From Aralia elata (Eukaryota; Streptophyta; Magnoliopsida; Apiales; Araliaceae), in the NCBI GenBank assembly GCA_034770075.1, contig CM068385.1, forward strand, positions 43,794,721-43,858,720: DNA of 64,000 bases. Reading direction: 5' to 3'. The translations under genes were made by a program, and so were the position numbers. This document shows, piece after piece, positions 11,831 through 22,534 of this stretch (its first letter is position 1; each line of letters opens with the position of its first letter). The notes under the pieces are model-generated. The model worked only from the letters and a program-made list of their open reading frames with translations, made no database searches and was not told the origin of the DNA.

Positions 11831-13630
11831 ATGCAAACGCGATCAAAACAATCGGAACTCGTGCAGTGTGAGGATAATCTTGAGAACAAGCTTCGTCAGT
11901 TGAGAAAATTCTGTCAGGAGACACTTGAGAAAGAGAAAATGGCTAACGAAGAACAGAAATCATTGAGGGAATATGCTATTCCTAAGATAGACGAGATCAA
12001 ATCGAGCATCACGAGACCAGTCATCACCGCTAATTCCTTCGAAATCAAGCCGGGAACAATTCATATGCTTCAGAATGCGGTACAGTTTGGGGGTTTAGCC
12101 AACGATGATCCAAATGAACACTTGGTTAGTTTCCTGGAGATTTGTGATACCTTCAAATATCCCAATGTGACAGATGATGCAGTGAGATTACGTCTATTTT
12201 CGTTCACATTGAGAGATAAAGCAAAGAGCTGGTTGCACTCACTTCCGCCAGGGTCCATCACAACGTGGGATGATCTAGCTCAGAAATTCCTAGCGAAATT
12301 TTTCCCGCCAGCTAAGTCCGCTAAGTTGAGAAACGAGATTTCTACATTTTGGCAACAGTATGGAGAGTCACTATACGAGGCTTGGGAAAGGTTCAAGGAG
12401 TTATTGAGAAAATGTCCACATCATGGGCTACCCAAGTGGCTACAAGTTCAGACATTCTACAATGGACTGAATAATGACACTCGAACATGCATTGATGCAG
12501 CTGCAGGAGGAGCACTTATGGATAAAAAGTTTGATGAAGCTTACACTTTGTTAGAGACTATGGCTGCAAATAACTATCAATGACCGACTTCCAGACTGAA
12601 TCAACAAAAGGTAGCTGGAGTATTGGAAGTAGATGCAGTCACGACACTAACAGCTCAGATGGCAGCCATGTCTAAGCGGATTGAAGCTTTGGCAGAATCG
12701 AAAGTCCAGCAAGTAGCCTATGTGTGTGAGCTTTGTGCAGGTGCACATCCGACGGAGTATTGTGCCATTAATCCAGAATTGGTACAGTTCGTGGGGAGTT
12801 ATAACAGACAGCAACAGCCATATCAGAATGCTTATAATCCGGGGTGGAAGAATCATCTGGGTTTCTCATGGAGCAATAACACTCAGGTTCAAAATCCAGC
12901 TCCTAGAACTCAGAATCCCCCAGGTTTTCAGAACCAAGCTCCACAACATGCGAAAAGAAAGCCGAATTTAGAAGAATCGTTGGCAAGGTTTATCACAACA
13001 TCTGAGAAAAGAATGAATGATCAAGATAAGTTGCTAACTCAGGTAGATTTGAACGTGAAGAGCCAGGCAGTGTCGATTAGGAACTTGGAAAATCAGCTGG
13101 GGCAGTTGGCTCACGTCTTGAATACTCGACCACAAGGAGCACTTCCAAGCAATACAGAGGTCAACCCAAGAACGGAAGGAAATGAACATTGCAAGGCTGT
13201 CACCTTAAGGAGTGGTAAAGAGCTGCCTGATGCAGTTAAAGGAAATTCTAAACTAAAAACAGTTGTGGAGAATGAGGATGAGGAAACCCCGGTGAAAAGT
13301 AAGGTGAATGAATCAGAAAAGGTGAAGGATACAGGTTTGGAAGTAAAGTCAAAGGAACTCAAGCCAGATAGTGTAGTGCCTCCCGTACCATTCCCTCAAA
13401 GATTGCAGAAAGCCAAGCTAGACAAGCAATTTTCCAGATTTTTGGATGTTTTCAAGAAACTACACATTAATATACCGTTTGCAGAAGCCCTGGAACAGAT
13501 GCCCAGTTATGCAAAGTTTATGAAGGATGTTTTGTCAAAGAAAAGGAAATTGGGTGAATTCGAAACGGTGGCATTTATCGAGGAGTGCAGCGCAATTTTG
13601 CAAAATAAGTTGCCACGCCACCTAAACTAA
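11831..13630 (+). pseudogene. gag: Gag of Athila1, one stop
   Basis: Capsid polyprotein. The ATG at 11831 gives MQTRSKQSEL; the upstream ATG near 11798 is less likely because the basic MQTRSK start lies nearer the family pattern. Athila hallmarks are FEIKPGTIHMLQ, FGGLANDDPNEHL, FLEICDTFKYPNVTDD, LRLFSFTLRDKAKSW and FFPPAKSAKLRNEI. A TGA at 12581-12583 interrupts the frame (an Arg or Gln codon hit by C-to-T is likely), and the same frame continues from 12584. The middle part has CELCAGAHPTEYC and YNPGWKNHLGFSW, then RNLENQLGQLAHVLNTRPQG and AVTLRSGKEL. It ends at a TAA at 13628-13630 caused by a one-base frame change at about 13615; the protease frame overlaps from there. Confidence 0.9.
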
Positions 13631-16600
13631 AGGATCCAGGAAGCTTCACTATTCCCTGTGTAATTGGTAACCAGTTCTCTGGAATGGCATTGTGTGACTT
13701 AGGAGCTAGTATTAATTTAATGCCGTTATCAGTTTACACTCAGCTTGGGCTAAAGGCACCAAAACCGACAAACATCAGCTTGCAGTTGGCAGACAGATCA
13801 GTGACATATCCGAGGGGTATTGTGGAAGATATTTCGGTTAAAGTCGATAAATTCATCTTCCCGGCTGATTTCATCGTTTTGGATTACGAAGAGGATAAGG
13901 AGATTCCCATCATTCTAGGTCGTCCATTCTTAGCAACAGGAAGAACGTTGATAGATGTACAGAAAGGTGAATTGACAATGAGAGCTCAAGATCAGGAAGT
14001 CACCTTTAATGTGTTTAAATCGATGAAATTCCCTAAGGAGGGCGAGGAATGCTTACGGATATACCTGCTTGATGAAATCGTGAATGAACAAACCATGGCA
14101 ATTATTGTTGAAGATCCATTAGAAGTTGCTCTGGTTGGGATAAATACTTTTGATGATCCAGATGAGTGGGATTATGTCAAGGTTCTAGACTCATTACCGA
14201 TTCCTCAGAAATTTAGCAGGCAATTTGATGTACTTGACCGGCCGAACGAAGGAGAAAAGAGGTCCAAACCGTCAGTGGAAGAGCCACCTGTGCTTGAGCT
14301 TAAACCTCTTCCATCTCATTTACGGTATGCTTACTTGGGAGACTCAGACACACTACCAGTAATAGTTTCTGCGCATTTGAATGAATCTCAAGAAGAAAAA
14401 CTATTAAGGGTTTTGCGTGAGTATAAAACAGCAATTGGGTGGACAATAGCAGACATCAAGGGAATCAGTCTGTCGTTTTGCATGCATAAAATTCTGCTTG
14501 AAGAAGGAGCAAAACCGGTCATTGAGCAACAAAGAAGATTGAATCCGATTATGAAAGACGTGGTGAAGAAGGAAATTATTAAGTGGTTAGACACCGGTAT
14601 TATCTATCCAATTTCAGATAGTGCTTGGGTAAGTCCCGTACAATGTATGCCTAAAAAGGGAGGAATGACAGTGGTTGAGAACGAAAACAATGAACTCATT
14701 CCTACAAGAATAGTTACAGGTTGGAGAGTGTGTATGGATTACTACAAGTTGAACAAAGCTACGCGCAAGGATCACTTTCCTTTGCCATTTATTGATTAGA
14801 TGTTGGATAGGTTGTCCGGTCATCAGTTCTATTGCCTTCTCGATGGATACTCAGGATATAACCAGATAGTGATAGCTCCGGAGGGTCAAGAGAAAATAAC
14901 TTTTACATGTCCTTATGGAACGTTTGCATTCCGGAGAATGTCTTTTGGGTTATGTAATGCACCGGCTACATTCCAGTGATGCATGATGGCTATCTTCTCG
15001 GATATGGTTGAACAAAATTTGGAGCTATTCATGGATGACTTCTCTGTATTCGGTGATAGTTTTGACTTGTGTCTTAATAATCTCATCTTAGTACTGCAGC
15101 GTTGTGTGGAGACGAATCTGGTGCTTAATTGGGAAAAGTGCCACTTTATGATGCGAGAAGGGATTATTCTGGGGCACAAAGTATCCGACGCAGGTCTAGA
15201 GGTGGATAGGGCAAAGATCGAAACCATTGAAAAGTTACCTCCACCGACATCTGTAAAAGGCATTAGAAGTTTTCTCGGACATGCAGGATTCTACCGTCGA
15301 TTCATCAAGGATTTCTCAAAAATTTCAAAACCATTGTGTTCACTCCTTGAGAAAGATGTTCCCTTTATGATGGATCAAGCTTGCATCGAAGCCTTTGAAG
15401 TGCTGAAAAAGAAGTTAATCACAGCCCCGATCATAGTTGCTCCCGATTGGACTTTGCCTTTTGAGTGATGTGTGACGCAAGTGATTATGCAGTGGGAGCT
15501 GTGTTGGGTCAGCGAAGGGACAAGGTTTTCACACCATCTACTACTCAAGTAAGACACTCACAGAAGCTCAATTAAATTATACTACTACAGAGAAAGAGTT
15601 GCTTGCAGTAGTATTTGCCTTTGACAAGTTTCGAGCATATCTGATTGGAGCCAAGGTGATTGTCTACACTGATCATGCAGCTATCAAATACTTGATTGCA
15701 AAGAAGGATGCCAAACCTAGGTTGATTCGATGGGTCCTCTTGTTGCAAGAATTTGACTTGGAGATTCGAGATAGGAAAGGTACGGAGAATCAAGTGGCTG
15801 ATCATCTTTCAAGGTTAGAGAATGCCGACATGCAGAAAAAGAATGATGTGGTAATCAATGAGTCGTTTCCAGATGAACAATTGTTTGGTATCAACACCGA
15901 AGTCCCTTGGTATGCTGATTATGTGAATTTCCTAGTCAGTAATGTTCTTCCGCAAGATTTCACTTTTCAGCAAAGAAAGAAATTTCTCCATGATGTCAAA
16001 CAGTACTTCTGGGATGAGTCATTCCTTTTCAAAACTTGCGCGGATCAAATGATTCGACGTTGTGTGCCACAAGAAGAAATGGAGGGTATATTGGCTCATT
16101 GCCATTCGTCAGATTATAGAGGCCATTATAGAGGAGAAAGAACTGCAGCAAAGGTGTTACAGTCGGGATTTTTCTGGCCTTCGTTGTTCAAGGACGCCCA
16201 TCTCTTTGTGCTTAAGTGTGATAGATGTCAACGGGTTGGAAATATCTCGAAGCGGCACGAAATGCCTCTCAACACCATTCTTGAGGTTGAACTATTTGAT
16301 GTTTGGGGTATTAACTTTATGGGGCCATTTTCGTCATCATTCAACAATCAGTACATACTTTTGGCGGTGGATTACATGTCAAAATGGGTCGAAGCACTTG
16401 CATTACCCACCAATGATGCCAAAGTGGTTCTACGGTTCCTGCACAAGAATATCTTTACTAGATTCGGTACACCAAGAGCCATAATCAGTGACGAAGGTAC
16501 TCATTTTTGTAACAAGCAGTTCACTAAGTTGTTAGCTAAGTACGGAGTCAAACACCGAATTGCTACGGCTTATCATCCCCAAACGAATGGCCAAGCAGAG

Positions 16601-17140
16601 GTATCGAATCGGGAAATTAAGCAAATTCTGGAGAAAGTGGTAAACCCGACTCGTAAGGACTGGGCAATGAAACTAGACAATGCTTTATGGGCATATCGCA
16701 CTGCCTATAAGAATCCCATCGGAATGTCGCCGTATCGTATGGTTTATGGGAAAGCATGTCATTTACCGGTCGAACTTGAGCATAAGGCCTATTGGGCAAT
16801 TCAAAAGTTGAACCTTGATCTTCAAGCCGCTGGTGAGAAAAGGTTGCTCCAATTGAATGAGATGGAGGAATTTTGCCATCATGCCTATGAGAATGCCAAG
16901 CTGTACAAAGAAAAAGTCAAAAGGTGGCATGACAAATGGATATTGGATCGGAAGTTCGAGCCGGGACAAGCTATGCTATTATTCAACTCCAGACTGCGTT
17001 TATTTCCTGGAAAGCTGAAGTCTAGATGGTCAAGCCCTTTCATTATCACTGCTGTAGGTTCTCACGGGGCAATTGAAGTCAAAGAACCGGATTTAAAGCG
17101 CACATTCAAAGTCAACGGTCAGCGACTCAAACATTATTAG
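13616..17140 (+). pseudogene. pol: Pol of Athila1: protease, RT, RNase H, integrase; broken
   Basis: The protease region reads CVIGNQFSGMALCDLGASINL, with a DLGAS active site as usual in Athila, then IILGRPFLATGRTLIDV. Reverse transcriptase has FPLPFID, YGTFAFRRMSFGL and the catalytic FMDDFSVFGDS near 15033. RNase H has TDHAAIKYLI. Integrase has the zinc-binding HCHSSDYRGHY and CDRCQRVG, SDEGTHF and AEVSNREIKQI. Lesions are a TAG at 14797-14799, a TGA near 14977, a frameshift near 15466 and another near 15530; from about 15535 the frame is open to TAG at 17140. The first catalytic aspartate of integrase, expected in GIDFMGPF, reads Asn (AAC near 16312), so this copy would be inactive even if translated. 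Confidence 0.9.
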
Positions 17141-17218
17141 GGAGGCGATGTGAATCGACAAATATCAGTGATTCACCTTTTTGCTCTCGATCAAGCTGAA
17201 GCCTAATACTGCTGAGAA

Positions 17219-17266
17219 AGTCGGGCTGACGACTATGAACCAAGCGCTTGATGGGAGGCAACCCAA
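17219..17266 (+). promoter_or_regulatory. Conserved noncoding block after pol, Athila1
   Basis: Two short stem-forming motifs occur in fixed order: GTCGGGCTGACGAC, with GTCG/CGAC arms, then AAGCGCTT, which is self-complementary, followed by GGGAGGCAACCCA. The same block is present at 27210-27257 in Athila2, which has no pol, with only a few changes. Conservation across autonomous and non-autonomous elements suggests a cis-acting RNA role such as packaging, dimerisation or splicing; which one is inference. Confidence 0.65.
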
Positions 17267-17507
17267 TCATGATATTTTATTGATTTCATAGAATTAGTAT
17301 AGTTAATATTTTAGGAGTAGTTTCAGTGTTTCTGTTTGAATTTGGTCTTCAATCTTCCGTGTTTAACTCATTTATGTTGTGTTCATTGAAACAGGGATAC
17401 AGTCTATGGGAATGCTTTAGAAGGAGGAAACATGTTCATTGGGATGGTACAAGAGAGGACAAGAGGATCAAGAGGGAAAAGCAGGAAAAAATGTCAAGTC
17501 TGAGGAT

Positions 17508-17667
17508 TCTCGCCCCGGCGAGAAAATTGCACTAAGGTTTCTCACCCCGGCGAGAACCTCTCTGTTGAAGCGCGCCCCGACCTGGATTTTTCTCGCCCCA
17601 GCCCCAACCTCTCTGCCGATTCTCGCCCCGGCGAGGTTCATAAGCTTATTTTCTCGCCCCGGCGAGA
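17508..17667 (+). repeat. Array of palindromic motif TCTCGCCCCGGCGAGA, internal copy
   Basis: Full or near-full sites are at 17508-17523, 17540-17555 (one change), 17621-17635 and 17652-17667, with a half site at 17591. Each has arms TCTCGCC/GGCGAGA around a short centre. The array lies about 190 bp upstream of a TATA-like CTATAAAG and the env-position ORF. The LTR of the same element has the reverse-complement form (centre GGGG) at 20677-20772. Confidence 0.85.
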
Positions 17668-17856
17668 ATCGCGAAATCAGTTTTTAAAATTCGATTCTAA
17701 TTTGATTTTTAACATTCCAACTCCCATGCAACTTCTCCAAAACACTATTTCTCCTTCTCCAATACCAATTCAACCCGAATCCTTCCAATTTCACTTCTAA
17801 TTTCTTCCCAATTTCTTTCCATACTTGAATTCCTATGCAAACCCTAATTCGTACCA

Positions 17857-17864
17857 CTATAAAG
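17857..17864 (+). promoter_or_regulatory. TATA-like site before the env-position ORF of Athila1
   Basis: CTATAAAG lies about 190 bp after the palindrome array and about 240 bp before the ATG at 18098. The same arrangement, palindromes then CTATAAATA, occurs in the Athila1 LTR (20677-20772, then 20877). This points to an internal promoter, which is an inference from layout only. Confidence 0.4.
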
Positions 17865-18097
17865 ACAAACCCCAGCCTCTGTCTAATCCATCTCTCATTC
17901 AATAGAAGGAATACTCTGTGGTTTTCAAGATTTCTATTTGCTTTATCGTTGCATGCAAGTACTCTAGGGTTTGCTCATCAGATCTATTCCATTGGATTGT
18001 GCTTCTATCACTTCGGAGTTAGAAAAGTTGGAGTTTGGGGGGAATTGTTATTATGTCGCAGATTGTAGTGTTTGGGTTGTTTGTCAAAAGATTAATC

Positions 18098-19312
18098 ATG
18101 GCTCCAAAGAGGCATCGTGGTGAGGGATCATCGTCTACTCCATCCAGGCACTTTGATCGCAGAAAGTTTGTCAGTGCAGAGGCGGCTGATAGGTATGAAT
18201 TGTATACATCGGGTAAAGCTCTAACTCCCGAGCGCGGTCTCACGCCTGATGAAGTGGTTGATGGTGAGATGATGCATCAGATAATAGAGAGGGGATGGGA
18301 GACATTCACTGCCCATCCGGAGCCTGCGTGTATAGCCATAATCAAAGAGTTTTATGCTAATGCAGAGGACGCGGCACCATGTGAGGTTACAATACGGGGC
18401 AAGACAGTTTCCTTCAGCGCCCAAACGATCAATGAGTATTACAACTTGAGGCCTGATTTACGTTGCCGATACACTCGATTCCTTGGGGAGGGGCCCAATG
18501 TGGAGAAGGTAGTTATTGACTTATGCAGGCCTGGGACGACATGGATATCTAGAGGGCCACGTGCTGCACCTATGTTCCATAGCAAGGACTTGAGTTGTTA
18601 TGGGAAGGTCTGGTATGCTTTCCTCTCTGCGAAACTTATGTCGTCGCAACATGTGAGTGATGTACCCAAGGAGAAAGCTTTATTGTTATATGCTATTGTG
18701 ACGGGGATTGAGATCAATGTGGGTCAGCTGATTGAGGCGTCGATTCGCCGCACTTTATGGACTTTGCATAGTCAGGGTGGTTTACCACACCCTTCGTTGA
18801 TATGTGGATTGTGTCTTCGTGCGGGAGTTCGTTGGGGAGCTGAGGAAGCTTTGCAGCAGCCATTGTTGGTGTTGGACCACCGTCTGATTGCACGCTATAA
18901 GGAATGGGATGGCGGTGAGTCACATCCTCGTGGTATGGGTTACATAGTTCATTCTCCTGTTGCTGAAGAGGAACATGAATCTAATGAGTCTGATGATGAT
19001 GAGGGAGCGGGTCCTTCGGAGGGTCCTTCCACTTCTACTGGGCCATGGAAAGCCAAGTTCAGCCTCCAGTTTCGAGAGTTGCAGCGTCTTATTGCTTCCC
19101 ATCATAAGACCATATTGAGGCAGAACCAGCGATTGGCGGATCGGTAGGAGCATATGTATGCGAATCAGCAGAGTTGCACCCAAGCCATGGTGAACATGTA
19201 CTCCAATATGCAGCCGATGATGGATCCTGTTCAGTTTCTCGCAGCCCAGCCATTGCCAGTTTTTCCACCACCGTCCCCAAATGACGATGATGAGTTCGAG
19301 CCTACTGCTTGA
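18098..19312 (+). pseudogene. Env-position ORF of Athila1, plant transposon protein domain (PF20167-like), one stop
   Basis: It starts MAPKRHRGEGSSSTPS, a basic serine-rich N-terminus, then RKFVSAEAADRYE, a globular part of about 200 residues (HPEPACIAIIKEFYANAE, VSFSAQTINEYYNLR, KEKALLLYAIVTGIEINVG, WTLHSQGGLPHPSLICGLC), an acidic serine-rich linker (about residues 285-315) and a C-terminal coiled-coil-like helix. A TAG at 19145-19147 interrupts it; the frame then stays open through a Met/Gln/Pro-rich tail to TGA at 19310. An upstream ATG at 18053 is in frame, but the MAPK start fits the family better. Proteins of this type are annotated in plants as putative transposon proteins; their role is unknown. 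There is no signal peptide or membrane anchor, so although it occupies the position of an envelope-like gene it does not look like one. Confidence 0.7.
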
Positions 19313-19376
19313 ACTGCTAGAGGAGTCCTCTGTTCTTAACTTTCTTTATGCTTTTCACAATGAGGACATTGTTTCG

Positions 19377-19393
19377 TTTGAGTTTGGGGGGGT
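19377..19393 (+). promoter_or_regulatory. Internal polypurine-like tract, Athila1
   Basis: GAGGACA, a short spacer, then TTTGAGTTTGGGGGGG. The LTR-proximal tract at 20487-20512 repeats this design: GAGGACA, spacer, TTTTGAGTTTGGGGG. Athila2 has the same pair at about 27440-27468 and 28444-28472. It could serve as a second plus-strand primer. Confidence 0.5.
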
Positions 19394-20500
19394 GTGATTG
19401 CATATTTGCATGTTTAGTTGCATAGCATCTTTAGTTTCAGTTGCATGAGTTTTAGTTTAGCCTAGTTTTTACTCGTTGTTTATTTATTTAAAAAAAAAAC
19501 TCCAAAAATCTAAAAATTTAGTAGCATAGGATCATATGATTTTGCATTTAGAGGTATTCAAGCAATACATTTATGGAAGTCATTTAGGGATAACCAATGG
19601 TGAAATTTGATTAGTTCTACTATAGTTTAATGGGATGGATACTTTTTGTTAAATCTGGAGTTTAACTGTTTTAGTTGTGGTTATTTGAGACCCTTGGTTT
19701 TTACTTATTCACGAATGTGTATTAAAGTAATTAGGAGTTGGTTCTTCTTTGGTGTATTACATGCTCATATGTAGATATAGACTGTTATCACTTGTTGGAT
19801 CTAAAAAAAAAGGAAAATCGAAGAAAAAAAATGAAAAATGAAATTTTCTTTTGAATAAATACTGCTTCGATGTCTGTCTAAGTGTGAGAAAACTATGAAT
19901 TAATGAATGTATACAGATAAGAGCAGGTCTTGACTAAGTTTGTCTTTGTGGCCGGTGTCATTTGAATGAGTATACCCTTAGGAGATGTCTTTACACTCGG
20001 CGCCCTAAAATCGTCTGGTTTGGGAGTCGTTGGTTGAAAGTTCGCTACACGGGTGGCATTGAATAGCCTAATAAAGATGAACATTGCACTAGTCGGGATA
20101 TATGATGAGATGGAGCGTAAAACGCACTCGTTAAAGAAAAAGAGAAAAACTGAGAAGACAAGTGAATAGCAAGTTGAGCTTAAAAGTAAAATCTGTGAAT
20201 TTGTCTCTTTTTGAGCATTGTGATACTTAGAGTTGGATTCATACTCTAATTGGTTTAATATATGTTGCATTCTTATGAAAGGGTTGAGAGTGATTCATAA
20301 TTGCTAATAGTTGGCTCTTGGATAGTGTGAGGTTGAAATTCTGTTGAATTGGTAGTTACTGATTTCTGAGATCGGATTTTTATGATGTCTGTTAAGTTAT
20401 TGCTTGAGTATGGTTAGTCATGCATTTGCATTCATGTTGGTAGTTAGCTTAGATGTGATTTTGGTTTGTTTTGTGTTTTGCTTGAGGACAAGCAAAGTTT

Positions 20501-20516
20501 TGAGTTTGGGGGTATT
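20501..20516 (+). promoter_or_regulatory. Polypurine tract of Athila1
   Basis: TGAGTTTGGGGGTATT immediately precedes the LTR start TGATGAGTAGG. It matches the tract of Athila2 (28461-28476). Confidence 0.8.
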
Positions 20517-20676
20517 TGATGAGTAGGTTTTTAACCTACGAGTTTGATATGTCTATGGCTTAGTTCTTTACTTGTTTTTAAGTGTTTTTGGTATCTTTTA
20601 TTTGCTTTCATGTTGCTTTTGTAGGTCATGGCTGGCTATGGATTGAAAAGAAGAAAATTGGCTGGGTGCAGGGCAT

Positions 20677-20772
20677 TCTCGCCGGGGCGAGAACTCGTGC
20701 GTTATATTTCTCGCCCTGGCGAGATCTGGCCGGGGCGAGGATTTTGTGTAGTAACTTCTCGCCGGGGCGAGA
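20677..20772 (+). repeat. Palindrome array in Athila1 LTR U3
   Basis: TCTCGCCGGGGCGAGA at 20677-20692 and 20757-20772, TCTCGCCCTGGCGAGA at 20709-20724, and a partial site near 20727-20740. Compared with the internal array the asymmetric centre is inverted (GGGG here, CCCC there). It lies about 105 bp before the TATA box. Confidence 0.85.
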
Positions 20773-20876
20773 AAGCGGCTGATGGAAATTTTTAAGTTGC
20801 TGGCATTCAGTTATTTTGGAAAGGTTGAAGTGATCAAGGACTCTTGTTATTAATCTGATTGAGGGACTTAAGGAGA

Positions 20877-20885
20877 CTATAAATA
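20877..20885 (+). promoter_or_regulatory. TATA box of Athila1 LTR
   Basis: CTATAAATA in the sequence GGAGACTATAAATAGAAG, the expected start of R about 30 bp downstream. Confidence 0.65.
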
Positions 20886-21818
20886 GAAGATCAAGACTTG
20901 GATTAAAATATACACAGACTTATTCAGAGATTGAATTTTCAGAGCTAAGCAAGGAGATTGGAGGACAAGTCAAGCATCGTGAGAAGTTCAGATTGGAGAG
21001 CTAGAGATTATATTGAGTTTTCTTTTAATCTTTATCCTCTGATTTGTAATTAATTATGATGACTTATTTTGGTATTCTAGTTTTAATTGCTAGTATGAAC
21101 TAAATTCTTAGTTAAGGCTACAATGGAACCAGTTATAATTATGAGTTGATTATCTATTTGATTTCAATTGTTCAATTTGATGGGAGTTGTCTATTTTATT
21201 TTATGCTCGTTAATTAATTGTTTGGCCGACAATTAGCGGGTTACCTTAGATGAATTCGGGAGATGAAATCTAGGGTTAGAACTGGATAAGATAGCGTGAA
21301 TTCTTAATTATTTGCATGTGTTGAATAATTAGATTTGTGAAGTGAATAGGGATATTTCTTTACTGCATGTAACAATTGGAAATTGGAACTTAATGAATTT
21401 AATCCTTTAACTTTGCATAGGAATATCGTAGAGTAATTGGAATAGATAGATTTATTTGATCACTTGGAAAAGGGCTTATAAATGCAATTGAATTTCTGTT
21501 AACAACTCCATTGAAGTGAATAATTGGAAGATATAGATAGATTGGTTTATGATAAATAACTGGGGATATTGTAGTCTTAATCATCTTAAATCTGAATTTC
21601 AACCTTTGAATTAATTGTTGGTGTTAGTATTTATTTAATTATTATTAATCAAAAATCCCAAAATTTGTGATTGTTTAATAGAATAGGCATAATTTAGATT
21701 GACAATTGGAGATTAATAACATAGTAATTCCTGTGGGTTCGATACTCTCTCTTATCACTTTATTACTTGTTGATCGTGTATACTTGCACGTAATTGTCGA
21801 TTGTGAAATAGGGCAACA

Positions 21819-22523
21819 ATTACGACCATACCATTCAATACCATCGTGGAAAAGGCAAATGTAGTAGCTAACGCATTGCGTAGAAGAACGTATGCAAGTA
21901 CGAGTACGATGCTGACAACGTAAAGGCCCATTTTGGATGACTTACAAAGGATGAATATAGAGTTAAAGACTCCACGATCCTACGAGAAGATGGCAACGTA
22001 TATAAGCAACATAAGATCGACAAAAGAGTTATGATGATCTTCATCGAAGGGATGATGAATTCAAAATCGGAGGCCATGTATTCTTACGTGTTACTCTATG
22101 GAATGGAGATACAAGATTCAAAAAGAGAGGATAGCTCAACCCTCGATTTATCGGTCCATTTAAAATCCTCGATCGAGTAGGAACTGTGCCTATAGACTCG
22201 CCTTACCACCAAGCATGTCTCGTGTTCATAATGTTTTTCACATATCCATGCTACGTAAATATGTGAAAGATCCAAACCACATTATTGAATTAGAACTAGA
22301 CGAGATAGTAGAGGATTTAACGTACGAAGAGATACCTGTCAAGGTCTTGGATAAAAAGGAACAGATTCTACGATCAAAAGTTATACTTCAAGTCAAAGTT
22401 TTATGGAGGAACCATGATATAGAGGAAATAACCTGGGAGTTAGAATCTGAAATGAGAGCAAAGTATCCTCACCTCTTCGATATGCCAGGTACCTACGTAA
22501 ATTTCGCGGACAAAATTTCATAA
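21819..22523 (+). pseudogene. Chromovirus X: integrase/chromodomain remnant
   Basis: The first readable part, just after Athila1, recalls the RNase H/integrase linker (EKANVVANALRRR, where ADALSR is usual). Most of the integrase core is deleted. After RFKKRG and LNPRFIGPFKILDRVG the frame becomes clean at 22215: SRVHNVFHISMLRKYVKDP, then KVLWRNHDIEEITWELE, a chromodomain of Tekay/Del type, ending TAA at 22521-22523. The upstream part of this element must lie left of Athila1, outside the window. It is the host into which Athila1 inserted. Confidence 0.8.
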
Positions 22524-22534
22524 GGAGGGGAGAT
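22522..22534 (+). promoter_or_regulatory. Polypurine tract of chromovirus X
   Basis: AAGGAGGGGAGAT directly before the LTR start TGTAAGATTCCG. Confidence 0.8.

Larger units (their letters stand above)
19313..20516 (+). other. Long 3' noncoding region of Athila1
   Basis: It contains an internal polypurine-like tract (19377-19393), A-rich runs near 19490 and 19805, one copy of the GAGCGTAAAACGCACTC hairpin (20113-20129) and the true polypurine tract at 20501-20516. Short ORFs on either strand look accidental. The same order of landmarks is found in Athila2 at 27258-28476. Confidence 0.6.
11770..21818 (+). mobile_element. Athila1, Ty3/gypsy Athila element lacking its 5' LTR in this window
   Basis: Internal region 11770-20516 and 3' LTR 20517-21818. 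The sequence resumes 61 bp before the gag ATG immediately after the Tekay A LTR, so Tekay A appears to have inserted into the Athila1 leader; the 5' LTR and primer site should lie left of the window. Order: gag, protease-RT-RNase H-integrase, conserved noncoding block, palindrome array, extra ORF, long noncoding 3' part with two polypurine tracts, LTR. The element itself sits in the RNase H/integrase junction of chromovirus X, whose sequence starts at 21819. Confidence 0.85.
20517..21818 (+). mobile_element. 3' LTR of Athila1 (1.3 kb)
   Basis: It begins TGATGAGTAGG after the polypurine tract and ends GGGCAACA; the final 100 bp (TTATCACTTTATTACTTGTT, then GTATACTTGCACG) resemble the ends of the Athila2 LTRs. 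A TATA box is at 20877-20885. Upstream of it are palindromes TCTCGCCGGGGCGAGA at 20677 and 20757, a variant at 20709 and a half site near 20727. The next five bases, ATTAC, would be the TSD; the partner lies outside the window. Confidence 0.88.

Noticed and set aside
18098..19312. True envelope gene
   Set aside because: No signal peptide, transmembrane segment or fusion-like region is visible; the sequence resembles plant PF20167-type proteins.
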